Source: Spinacia oleracea (lineage: Eukaryota > Streptophyta > Magnoliopsida > Caryophyllales > Amaranthaceae). From it: DNA of 64,000 bases. The notes below the pieces were generated by a model. It was given only the letters and a program-made list of their open reading frames with translations. It had not been told where the DNA came from and searched no databases. Shown piece after piece: positions 35,931 through 45,176 of the stretch (within the stretch, counting starts at the first letter, position 1; each line of letters begins with the position of its first letter). The stretch is from NCBI RefSeq assembly GCF_020520425.1, contig NC_079487.1:134376385-134440384 (forward strand), in the 5' to 3' direction. The position numbers were made by a program, and so were the translations under genes.

Positions 35931-37704
35931 ATCTTTGCAGATAAATTAAAGATGAAGTATGTTATTCCTAATCAACTTAAAAGGACACCCAAAAAGAACC
36001 TCCTCCTCCAAGGTACAGAATCAAAGATCATCAGCAACAGGGAAACGAAAACCCTAAAGAGTTCAATCAATCAAATAAGGAAACAGCAATTGCAGAAGCT
36101 CTCATCTGTAATTCTGTACATAATTGAGATAGCTTCCCCTTGCACTGATGAACTACAAGACAAACCCTCCTACAAAAGAACTTTTTTTATCAAAAGTTCA
36201 TCAAATTTTCAATATTAGATTTCACATAATACCCCATCAAAAATCAACATTATAGAAACTTGGATCATACAAACTAATTACAATTTCCAGAAAAACCAAC
36301 AAGATCAATAATTGGCAGAAAAAAACGATATTTGACATGATTACAATACAAATTGACAACCATTTGACTTATAGATTGAAGCATAATAGAAAATTCAAAT
36401 CCCTTTTCCAACAAAGATGGAACAAAATCAAATTCAACACCTAACTAATATCCCAGAAAAAGGGCACAAAAAGTGACATTTAACCAAATATACAATGAAA
36501 ATTGCGCAATTAAAATTTGAAAAAGATTTACCTCTTTTTCAGTCGAATTAGAACCACCAAAATGAAGGGGTCAGCTAAACTGGTGGTGAAGTAACTGACA
36601 AGATCTGGGTATGATCTGAAACATCAAAGAAAACATTTTTTTTTGTCAGAATTTTTCTGGGAAAAGCAATGGGAAAAGAATTTCTCAACAAAAAAAATTA
36701 AAAAAGAGTTGAATTATAAACAAAAGAATCAAATTTTTTTAAATAAAAAAGAGAAATTATGTGGGTGGAAAAGGAATAAACAAATGAGAAATTCGAAGCA
36801 GCTTACTGAAGTAAGGTGATCCAGGAGAATTAAAGGGGGTTGAATTTCAAATTGGGGTTTTTTTTTCCTGAGAGAAAAGAGGAGAGAGAAAGACAGGAAA
36901 AAAAAGAGAAAAAATGGTGAGCAGAGCAGCCCCCAGATATGGACTCACTTGTGGATTATACATTACTCTAATCCAAACTCTAAATTCCCTTTTTCTCATT
37001 TTTATTTTCTCTCTCCTATTTAAGAGATGCTAAATTTAGTAATTCAAAAATTTTGAAAGTTAAGCAAAATATGTAAAAAGTTATTCTGTTTATTTTTGAC
37101 TTATTTCGTGTTTTTGTTTGTTGTAAAGATAACACAGAGTTAAACTTTTAAGGGTTAATTCTTGTAAAAGATTATCCGATAACACGTCACCAGCTTAACA
37201 TGTTAATCACTAATCAACATGATCTGACGAAGTGTCAAACAGTAGACAAAATCTATCTATAATATGTAGTGATATTTGCTAATTGATATGACCAAATGCT
37301 TCAGTCAAATCATCTAACTTTGTATTGTATACAACATTTGGCTTCCATATTTATCCGATGGTTGTTGGATACGCAATTTATTAGTAAAACCGTTTAACTT
37401 AAACAAATTAAGAGTGTTTTGTTCAACTAATATTTTTTTTATTTCTTGAAAAAACAAACAAATTCAAAAAATTGTTTTCAACATAGATATGACTATATGA
37501 GAACATAGCTTTAGGTGTGTTCCGTTCGCCTAATTTTCACTTATATTTCTTAAACTAAACTCATCTGAATTAAACTAAAACTACCTAACTTATCTAAACT
37601 ATTAAACTTATCTTAATGGTAAAATGAATCTGGATATCCCTTATTTTTCCTGAATTACTCATCTTTATTGATTTCCGCTATTTCTCTATATAAAGTAGAA
37701 ATAA
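35931..37704. promoter_or_regulatory. 5' UTR and promoter of PP2A B' copy 1
   Basis: The stretch directly upstream contains the presumed leader, a likely 5' UTR intron and, near 36830-36930, a polypurine-rich block (polypyrimidine on the gene strand), typical of a plant transcription-start region. Exact sites cannot be set. No other gene was seen before the Helitron at 37705. Confidence 0.4.
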
Positions 37705-38309
37705 TCTTCTATTACTATATACTCCCTCCGTTTCTTTTTGTTGTATCCGTTTCCTTTTTAGTCGTTTCATAATGTTGTATCCACTTAGAATCTTTCCATT
37801 TTTGGACATACTTTTTTTCCTAAAATACCCTTATATTTCAATCTAATAACCAAAAAACCTAAAGAATCTACCTATATTCCCACCTAATTTTCCCCACCCA
37901 TAATATTTTATTCATTTAACCCACCCACCTCCCTTATTAAATTAATAAAACCCTAACGTCACTCTCACCTCTCTCTCCTTATAACCCGTCCCTCTCACCC
38001 TCTCTCTCCTCATTCTCTTCGGATCCCTCTCTCCTCCTGTCTCCCTCTCTCTCCTCAAGAAATCTCTCTGTTTCTCTAAAAACCCTAACCTTCTCCGCCC
38101 CTGTTCTTCGTTTTTTTTGGTGAGATCTCTCAGATCTTTGGGGTTTTCGCTCAAAATTGTTCTCAAACTTTAACCGGAACGACATTCCGGTGAGATCCCC
38201 TCTAGTTTTGTCCCCTTTGTCGTCCCAAATCCCGGTTGGTAATCGATTCTCTGGTGAAATTTTTTTGGGGATAAAATCGGAGTTTTATTAGGGTTTTATT
38301 AATTTCTTA

Positions 38310-39436
38310 ATGGGATCCTCTTCCTCCAAATATCTTCCGACTTATTCGGTTGGTACTTCTGGGCAACGAATTCCTGACTCAAACTGTGATTGGGGCTCGA
38401 AATGCATTTGTCCCAACAACGAGCACTCGTATTCTGGCGAGTATCTGAATAATTTGAGGTTGGCCCAGAAGGAGAACACGAGTACCCGAAATTATCTCAA
38501 AGCTTGGTTTGAGAAAATGGAAGTGGAGCCTGGTGAAGAGGTGGAGTCCAAATACGACGATCGAGTCCCCACACCAGCAGATCTGAGATTCTTTGGAGGA
38601 GACGAATCTGATGAGGTATATTTCCTTATTTTTGGGTTTTTTTCCTGATTTTTCGAGTTAATTAGGGTTTACTCTGTTTTTGGGATTTTTTGTGTTTCTT
38701 GGAGAAAATCTGTGATTTTTGGTTGAAACGTAGGTTTTCTAATAAAATTAGGGTTACTCTGCATGTTCTGATTTTTTGAGATTTTTTGTGAATTTTAATG
38801 AATTTTTTTCATTTGTTGATGATTTTTGTGAATTGTTTTAGATTTAACATTGGTTCATTTTTTGTGATCATGCATGTCCCATAAATGTTTGATTTTTGTG
38901 TTAAATGATGAAGTTTTCGAATTGCATGTCAGAGATTCGTTGATAATTTTTGTTAAATGATGAAGTTTTCTAATTGCATGTAAGAGATCCCTTGATTTAT
39001 TTTGTTAAATGATAAATTTTCGAATTGCATGTCAGAGATCCCTTGATTTTTTTGGTTAAATGATGAAGTTCATGAATTGCATGTTAGAGATCCCTTGATT
39101 TTTCTCGATTTTTATGAGTTTATTTAAATTGCATGTTGAATACCATGAATGTTGGTCTGTTTTGGTTGATTTGGATGTTCAATTCCATGATTACTTTGAT
39201 GATGTTGTTCTTTGATCTTGTTAAGTTGATGTGAAATATATTAAACATATTTTATGTCCCCTCTTTATTGCAAGGAACCCAATCACTCTGATTCATTCGA
39301 CCTATACTATGTGGGTGAGTGTGAGAACACAACTGCTGGTCCAGAGGTTTCTGATGGGCAATGTTCGGTTTCGTCCCCAAACGTGAAGGAAGATGAAATA
39401 AAAAAAAAGCCACCTAAGGGTGTTGATGATGCTTAG
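38310..39436 (+). CDS. Second gene of the mariner-like element, unknown function
   Basis: Two exons, 38310-38615 and 39275-39436, join in phase 0 (GAG|GTATAT donor, GCAAG acceptor) to 155 residues. The protein begins MGSSSSKYLPTY, a good N-myristoylation context. It has three Cys in DSNCDWGSKCIC, an acidic middle (VEPGEEVE), and a polar C-terminus ending KKKPPKGVDDA. No family was recognised. It lies inside the TIRs, transcribed toward the transposase gene. A CT-rich leader (37960-38090) suggests a real promoter and 5' UTR. It could be a captured host gene fragment, an element-encoded helper, or a mis-read untranslated leader of the hairpin transcript. The splice join is by eye. Confidence 0.6.
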
Positions 39437-39900
39437 AGATAAGTGTGTCTTCTATAAACCCTCTTTTAATTATATTTGGATTGCTGGTTAGCTGTGGAGA
39501 CATAAGGTGGAGTAGCCAACAACTGTGATCTGTTGTTGGCAAGGGGTGTTGTTGTTTTGTTGATGATGTGATAGGGTTTGGAGTGTATTCATGTCCTCTA
39601 TTATTGCCTTGTTGCTTGAAACATGTTGCCTTGTTGATTGATGAATGTTGCCTTGTTGATTGATGAATGTTGCCTTGTTGATTGATGAATGTTGCCTTGT
39701 GTGCTTGCTGATTTAATAATGTTGCCTGTTGAAACTGTCATATGTTTGCTGGTTGATTAGTGTTGCCTTGAGAGGGGTGAAAGCATATGGGATGGGTTTA
39801 TGAATAAAATTTTAACATGTGATTGGAAAAAAACAGTTTCATTAAAGTCCCCTCTTATTGTTTGTCTTTCCTGAATGCTTGGTCTGTGATGTTAGGGTTT
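39437..39900. other. Spacer after the small gene, with 22 bp tandem repeats
   Basis: The 3' flank of the small gene contains three perfect copies and a partial fourth of GTTGCCTTGTTGATTGATGA followed by AT (39625-39700). GTTGCCTTG words continue through the spacer, near 40880 and 41640. No coding frame is present. Confidence 0.6.
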
Positions 39901-39931
39901 GAATGAGGTCTATGATGAGTCTTTCAGTGCT

Positions 39932-40034
39932 GAGAAACTATCCATGTTTCATAAACCACAGTGCGCCATTAGCATCCAGCCGTAGGCTGTATGAGGCTTT
40001 TGTGTGCTAATGGTTTGTGAACATGGTGTGGTTC
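39932..40034 (+). ncRNA. MIRNA-like foldback A1
   Basis: Arms near 39932-39980 and 40002-40034 pair through CCATGTTTCATAAACC with GGTTTGTGAACATGG, and CCATTAGCA with TGCTAATGG. This is the least regular of the nine foldbacks, with a bulge between the two paired blocks. It is followed by GCTTGGGGACATCTGAGA, as in A2 and A3. Orientation is assumed from the small gene upstream. Confidence 0.4.
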
Positions 40035-40156
40035 AATGAAGCTTGGGGACATCTGAGACCAAATTTAACATGATGATGAGTCTTTCATATGCAGAGTCTT
40101 TCATATGCTGATGTGTTTTTTCAAGTTACATCGATGATGAGTCTTTCATATGCTGA

Positions 40157-40251
40157 GAAACAATTCAAGTTACCTACACTCACTCGTGCTGCCATTAGTA
40201 TCAGTGATGATGCTTCTCAGGCGCTAAGTGTGTGTAGGTTGAATTTGTTTC
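40157..40251 (+). ncRNA. MIRNA-like foldback A2
   Basis: The arm GAAACAATTCAAGTTACCTA (40157 on) pairs with TAGGTTGAATTTGTTTC (ending 40251), and ACACTCACT with AGTGTGTGT. The stem is about 30 bp with small bulges and a loop of about 30 bases. The size and shape fit a plant MIRNA precursor. The inner segment GCCATTAGTAT...GCTTCTCAGGCGCTAAGTGT is shared with A3. Confidence 0.5.
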
Positions 40252-40306
40252 AATGATGCTTGGGGACATCTGAGATGAATTTTGATGTCATGCATGTTTT
40301 ACTTTT

Positions 40307-40406
40307 GTTAGTTAGGTGGTCCTTCAAAGGGGATTGACTTATTTTTAAATATCCAATGCGATAGTTCACAATTTGTCAATTCCCTTTGGAAGGACCACCA
40401 TGACAC
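40307..40406 (+). ncRNA. MIRNA-like foldback B1
   Basis: The arm GTGGTCCTTCAAAGGGGATT (to 40338) pairs with AATTCCCTTTGGAAGGACCA (from 40378), nearly perfectly over about 28 bp. The loop is about 36 bases. This is among the most regular stems in the cluster. Confidence 0.5.
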
Positions 40407-40476
40407 TTAAACAACATGTTTGATTGTGGTGTTAATGATAATCAATGATGTTAAAGGTTGATATCCTGAGATTTAT

Positions 40477-40598
40477 GTTTCAATACTTGTCCTTTAACTC
40501 CTTTTGTCTAATGGAGTGATTGTCATTTCACATGATCAGTAGTGAATATCAATCATTCCATTCGGCAAAAGGATGTTAAAGTTGAGAAAATATTGATA
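40477..40598 (+). ncRNA. MIRNA-like foldback B2
   Basis: TTTAACTCCTTTTGTCTAAT and GGAGTGATTG in the left arm pair with CAATCATTCC and ATTCGGCAAAAGGATGTTAA in the right arm. The base extends to GTTTCAATA with TATTGATAC. The stem is about 45 bp including mismatches. It is related to B6. Confidence 0.5.
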
Positions 40599-40718
40599 CA
40601 ATAGATCAATGATGCTATTCAACAACTCTGAGATTGGAACCCTAATGTTTGCTAATGTCCCATGTGTGAGTTTGATCATTGTGATCTGTGATGTAATTGT
40701 TGATTATCTTAGATTTTG

Positions 40719-40838
40719 GTTTCTAACATATTCCCTCGTCCCCTTTTACAAAAGGGGATAAATTTCATTTCAAAAACAAACAAGTGATCATGTAATCCCT
40801 TTTGTGAAAGGGTGATGAGGTTGTTAAAATTTAGAAAC
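40719..40838 (+). ncRNA. MIRNA-like foldback B3
   Basis: GTTTCTAA at the base pairs with TTAGAAAC. CCTCGTCCCCTTTTACAAAA pairs with TTTTGTGAAAGGGTGATGAG. The loop is about 36 bases and AT-rich. A short inner palindrome, CCCCTTTTACAAAAGGGG, also exists within the left arm. Confidence 0.45.
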
Positions 40839-40940
40839 ATACTACATATATGCTGTAAATCAACCTAACTGAGATTGTTGTGCCTTGTCCATTGCTGCCT
40901 TGTTATTTGTTTTGAGTCATCTATGATGAGTTTTCATTTG

Positions 40941-41037
40941 CTGACACTCAAACCCTATATTCCATTAACACTCATGCGCCATTAGCATGAATAATGCTTC
41001 TCGGGAGCTAAGTGTTGGTGGATGGGGTTTGTGTGAG
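40941..41037 (+). ncRNA. MIRNA-like foldback A3
   Basis: ACTCAAACCCTATATTCCAT pairs with GGTGGATGGGGTTTGTGTGA, and AACACTCATGC with GCTAAGTGTT. The loop-side sequence (GCCATTAGCAT...GCTTCTCGGGAGCTAAGTGT) matches A2, while the outer stem differs. Confidence 0.5.
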
Positions 41038-41156
41038 GGATGCTTGGGGACATTCTGAGATGGTTGTGTGTACTTGCTTCTATGTACTTGATGCCTTCTT
41101 CTTCATGCTTTGTTCAATGATGAATTGGTTTAAGCATATCGAATTTTACTTTTGTT

Positions 41157-41240
41157 GACGCATCGGTATCTAGGTGGTAAGATTTTCCATCTGAAAATGA
41201 TGTGATATGCATTCTTTCCACTTAGATGCCGATGTGTTTA
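41157..41240 (+). ncRNA. MIRNA-like foldback B4
   Basis: GCATCGGTATCTAGGTGG pairs with CCACTTAGATGCCGATGTG. The loop, CCATCTGAAAATGATGTGAT plus a few bases, is almost identical to that of B5, as are the flanks GTTGACG/TTTGACG and GTGTTTAGAG. Confidence 0.5.
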
Positions 41241-41374
41241 GAGAAGTGATTTTGCATATGACTTTCTAAGTATGTTGTAAGTAAATACCTTGCCTTTGCT
41301 GCCTTGCTCATGGCCTTGTTTTTTTGAGTTGTTCAATGATGAAATGATTTAGTAACTCGAATATTACATCTTTT

Positions 41375-41458
41375 GACGCATCGGTTTCAAAATGGGAATA
41401 AATTCCATCTGAAAATGATGTGATATTCATTCTTTCCATTTTGAAGCTGATGTGTTTA
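41375..41458 (+). ncRNA. MIRNA-like foldback B5
   Basis: GCATCGGTTTCAAAATGG pairs with CCATTTTGAAGCTGATGTG. It is a paralogue of B4 with a different stem core on both arms, so pairing is kept although sequence has changed. Confidence 0.5.
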
Positions 41459-41486
41459 GAGTTGTGATTTTGCATGTCCTGAGTTT

Positions 41487-41590
41487 CCTACACTTTTAGT
41501 ATCCTCTGTCAAATGGAGTGACTTTTCTATCCCATTTCTGTTTGTGTTAGTCATTCACTCCATTTGGGAGGAGGATATTAAAGTTTAGGA
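41487..41590 (+). ncRNA. MIRNA-like foldback B6
   Basis: CCTACACTTTTAGTATCCTC and AAATGGAGTGA pair with TCACTCCATTT and GAGGATATTAAAGTTTAGG. The stem is about 36 bp with a few mismatches and a loop of about 28 bases. Core words (ATGGAGTGA) resemble B2. Confidence 0.5.
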
Positions 41591-41742
41591 TTCAATGATG
41601 ATGAACACATACAAACTGAGAACAACATGTCCCCATGCTTTGCCTTGCCTTGAAAATGAATTCATGTGTTGCCTTGAAAACATAAAGTTGTCCCCTTAAT
41701 GGTTTAAGGAATGGCTGACTCATTAAATTGGTGCATTGTTGC

Positions 41743-41848
41743 CTTATGATTTTGACTTATCCTGAAATCATATGTTAATATGCAATGTACATGTTCCCTT
41801 ATGATTTTGAATAATCCTGAAATCATATGTTAATATGCAATGTACATG
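41743..41848. repeat. 55 bp tandem duplication with palindromic core
   Basis: Two copies beginning CTTATGATTTTGA (41743 and 41798) share ATCCTGAAATCATATGTTAA and TATGCAATGTACATG. Each includes ATGATTT..GAAATCAT, a short foldback. It is the last structured block before the transposase 3' end. Confidence 0.75.
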
Positions 41849-42066
41849 AATAACTACAAATATGTGAGTATGATGAACAAAAACTAAAGATTAACAACAA
41901 CAAATTGATTCATTCATTCTTCCAGTTGATATGTTGCTTTCAAAATGTTTTAAATACATGTGATGCTTTCATTCAAGCTTACAAAAGTGACATTTTGTTT
42001 GCTCTTGTAATTTTTAAAACATGTTCCCAAAACACAAAAAGTAATCTCTCGTTCTTGCTCTATACT

Positions 42067-43713
42067 TCACTGATTTGCTCTCCATTCATCAACAAGTTGT
42101 TTGCATTCATTCACAGCCCACCTTGGGGCCTTAACTTGTTCTGGCAGATTCCCCTCATCTTCTAAAATCTTTTTCTTGTTGTGTGGGAGTTGGTAGTCAT
42201 TGTCCCCCTTGTGTTTCAAAATTTCATTTCCAACATATTGAAGTGACATCCACACATTAGATAGAGTCTTTGCATGCAGTTCATTATATGCCTCAGTCAC
42301 AGCACCACTTAAATCTTCAACTGTTTTAGGCATCTTTTTGTGCATTAGTGATTGAATTGACCTAAAGAACCCCAAGTCTAATATGTTACAATCTGGACTG
42401 TTTGCTGGCTGCTGAGTCAATATCAATGTGAAGCCATCTTGCTTGTAATGTTGCTGCCATTCTTGATCATTTTGCAAAATGTGTGCCTTTGCATTGTCTT
42501 GAATGATGTATATCACCCTTTCCCCCTCATGTGGTGGCCATTTCTCTTTAATTGCTGGGATTAGGTAGTTGATTAGCATGGCCCTAGTTGCAATCTGATT
42601 AACTGACTTGATTGGTTTAGTCTCAATTGTCCCCTTGACTCTATTTTTGGATGTTCTCTTTGCTGCCACTGCATCTGTGAATGGAAATATACCAAGTTTC
42701 CCATCCCACTCACACTGCCCATCTTGTCCCCACCTTGGCCTTGCTACTGCTGCCATAAACATGAACTTTGGAATCTTAGTTCTTGATTTTCCCTTCCTGT
42801 GTGGAAATGGTTCATTGTTTGCTAAATAAACTCTTTGACTTTTTTGTGTAAGATAGAACCATTTCTCATCGATGTGAATGAAATCATACATGCTGTAATA
42901 TGTGGGATCATTTGGTATTGAGTAGTCCATTAAGAGACCAAGTACCCACTTCATCCTTGCCATCTTGCATTCTTCTGAAATGCCTGGATTCAATGGACTT
43001 GAATGTGGTTTTATCTGTTTTCTTTTCACCATTCTCCAAACTGTTGTGGGACTCAAATTGAGCATCCTTGCTAGATCAATAATGGTTGTTCTATCCCCCA
43101 TGGCTATGGAGGCTATAGACTCATATGTTACTTGAATTCTCTTTCTCCCACAGTTGTGATATTTGCTATCATAGAAATACGAATCCATGGCTGCCTTATG
43201 TGCCAATGCTCTCTGCCATATTAGTCTAATTGTCTTCCTTGTGTAACCAAACTTTATAACAGCCTGCCTATTTGTCCCATGAATGAGTTCATCTGAATGC
43301 TTTTCTTTTCTTAAGAGAAGGAACAACAAGATTTCCAACCTTAATTCGTTGTTAATCCTTGGGGTTCTAGGCTTATGATGATTTTGCTCTGTTTCTGTTT
43401 GATGAATTGGAGATGGTGGGAACTCTTGTTGTGTTGGCATGTTCAAATCAAACAAAAATGGAACTGAGTGGTTATCTGATATACCTGATGTATGCTGTGG
43501 TCCCACTTCACATTCTTGTGCATATTCTTGTCCCACTTCATTCAGATCTGGCAATTGTTGATTTTGCTCAAAGTCCCCTATTTGATGAGCATTTACTTCA
43601 CTTACAGCATTTTGGGTTGCTTCATCATCATCATAATCTGAATCAGAGTTCGTCCCGTCTCCTTCATCATCGGAAAAACCGAGGAACTCGTCCTCCTCTT
43701 GATCTGAAGCCAT
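42067..43713 (-). CDS. Mariner-like transposase (DD39D), intact
   Basis: A single 548-residue frame with no intron. Residues 1-120 are acidic and polar, with DLNE (56-59) and DLNMP (89-93). A DNA-binding region with helix-turn-helix character follows, about 125-240 (LARMLNLSPTTVWRMVKRKQ). The DDE/D catalytic domain has D282 in HIDEKWF, D406 in IIQDNAKAH and D446 in NSPDCNILDLGFF. There are 39 residues between the second and third Asp, the plant MLE DD39D signature. The enzyme cuts and pastes DNA at TA sites, recognising the CTCCCTCCG termini. It reads toward the small gene at the other end of the element. Its promoter lies in 43714-44267, which contains repeated AAGTTTGGAGGGAAAA words. No stop or shift was seen, so it is likely functional or recently so. 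Confidence 0.95.
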   Translation of the reverse strand: MASDQEEDEFLGFSDDEGDGTNSDSDYDDDEATQNAVSEVNAHQIGDFEQNQQLPDLNEVGQEYAQECEVGPQHTSGISDNHSVPFLFDLNMPTQQEFPPSPIHQTETEQNHHKPRTPRINNELRLEILLFLLLRKEKHSDELIHGTNRQAVIKFGYTRKTIRLIWQRALAHKAAMDSYFYDSKYHNCGRKRIQVTYESIASIAMGDRTTIIDLARMLNLSPTTVWRMVKRKQIKPHSSPLNPGISEECKMARMKWVLGLLMDYSIPNDPTYYSMYDFIHIDEKWFYLTQKSQRVYLANNEPFPHRKGKSRTKIPKFMFMAAVARPRWGQDGQCEWDGKLGIFPFTDAVAAKRTSKNRVKGTIETKPIKSVNQIATRAMLINYLIPAIKEKWPPHEGERVIYIIQDNAKAHILQNDQEWQQHYKQDGFTLILTQQPANSPDCNILDLGFFRSIQSLMHKKMPKTVEDLSGAVTEAYNELHAKTLSNVWMSLQYVGNEILKHKGDNDYQLPHNKKKILEDEGNLPEQVKAPRWAVNECKQLVDEWRANQ

Positions 43714-45176
43714 TAATGTCCCCTTGCTGATTAATTGTAGTGCATTTATTGCCTTTGGTTTTTTGTTGTTGTAACTGATATTAAAACAGTTGGAATTTAT
43801 GAGGGTTTTTGGGTAGAAATTGTCCCCTATTTATAAAGGGTGGTAAATGTATAAAGTTTGGAGGGAAAAAGTTTGGAGGGAAAACTTTTTGGTAAATTTC
43901 TGTTTTTGGAGGGAAGTGTAAAAAGGGAAGTGGACTTTCCCAATTTGGGAAGTTTTCCCTCCGTTTTTTTCTGTTGCTGTAATCTCATTGGATGAAATAA
44001 ATCCACCTCATGTACTTTGGTCCCCACTTCAATCAGATTTTTTCTGATTTTTGATTAATTAAATGAAAATATCCCCTTTCCCATAATTCTTTAATATTTT
44101 CTCTCTCCTTACTTTAATCTTTAAAAAAGAATCTCTTACACATTCTTACACACAATCATTTCTCTTACACCCAATCATTACACTTATACCCATACAAACC
44201 AAGATTCTATTTTTCTTAAAAACCCCCCAAGATTCCAAATGGATACAACATTTAGAAATGGAGGGAGTACTAAAATAGACACCAGAAATGACACATGTCA
44301 TTTTCTGGTTAAAAATTTTCCCGCCAAAAACTCTTTCCTAAAAAGACATATCTCCTTCTTTTTTTCTTTTTTTTTCTCTGCTTTTGTATAAATGTTTATA
44401 TATGGAAAAAAAATATAGAATTATGGAATATGACATTATTCGAAAATTTTGGTAATATTTTAGTCAAGCTGTCATATCAATAATAGAAAATATTCTTACT
44501 CAATACTTTGGTCAAATTAGCATATTAAATATATCAAATATTTTAGTCAGGTCATCATATTAAACATATAAAATATATAATACGTAGTAGGTTAAAATTG
44601 TATATTATATGATAAAATGAGTACATTCTAGATTATTAATTACGCAATAGATTTAAGGGATAAATAATTCAATTAAAATTTTTATAAAAAAGATGGTCAA
44701 ATAATAATTTTCAAATATCCGTGCGTGCACGGACCTAATCTAGTATGAACATAATAGACCGTTGTTTAAAAATCAGATTCTTTTGGACATTCTTAAGTTA
44801 TTGTGAAGAATACCTCCAAAGTAATAGGGAAAAAAGGGTTTTAGCAAACAATGGAAATATATGAGGGGCTATGAGACTTTAGATAGTGTTTGTTGATTCT
44901 ATGGTGATTAGAACACCCTAAATTTGGTGCTCGTATTCCTTTTTCAACCTTATCCATTTGATCCTTTAATTTAATTTCTCTGAAAATGATATCCTAATAT
45001 ACCTAGAAAATAAGAATATATCTACCTTTATGTTATTCTCTTGCTAAATAGAATCATATGATTTGATTTGAAGCAAAAACTAATGAACCAGTTCTCGTCC
45101 TCCTCAGTTTGCATAAGATTTATTTTTTATATATATATAGGAAGTTTGCATAAGATTTTATGAGAGTAAAAATATA

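Larger units (their letters stand above)
37722..44267. mobile_element. Mariner-like element (MLE), 6.55 kb, probably autonomous
   Basis: Left end CTCCCTCCGTTTCTTTTTG and right end, on the opposite strand, CTCCCTCCATTTCTAAATG form about 33 bp terminal inverted repeats, which both continue TTGTATCC. TA duplications flank it (37720-37721 and 44268-44269). It encodes a DD39D transposase (42067-43713, minus) and a separate two-exon gene (38310-39436, plus), with a hairpin cluster between. Plant MLEs such as sugar-beet Vulmar1 are about 3.9 kb with one gene, so this one is unusually long. The ends and open transposase suggest it has been recently active. It may drive the Stowaway MITEs in this window, which share the CTCCCTCCG termini. 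Confidence 0.88.
37705..44743 (+). mobile_element. Small Helitron split by a mariner-like element
   Basis: A short Helitron of about 490 bp is inferred. The 5' end is TCTTCTATTACTATA at 37705, preceded by A. The 3' end has hairpin CCGTGC..GCACGG (44719-44732), ACCTAAT and CTAG (44740-44743), followed by T. Its body is 37705-37721 plus 44268-44743. The 3' part begins CTAAAATAGACACCAGAAAT, a stretch that looks like the continuation of a plant Helitron 5' end, so the 6.5 kb mariner element has split it near its start. The 3' end is strong; the 5' end is inferred. Confidence 0.65.

Noticed and set aside
37510-37640. Possible Tourist-like element starting GGTGTGTTCCGTTCGCC
   Set aside because: It resembles the terminal sequence of small MITEs but no opposite end or target duplication was found.
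37942-38185. Arg/Glu-rich minus-strand frames opposite the small MLE gene
   Set aside because: They are the reverse complement of a CT-rich leader (CTCTCTCC runs), which gives artificial Arg/Glu frames.
43407-43730. Plus-strand 107-codon frame over the transposase gene
   Set aside because: It is a shadow of the transposase on the opposite strand and has no independent signature.
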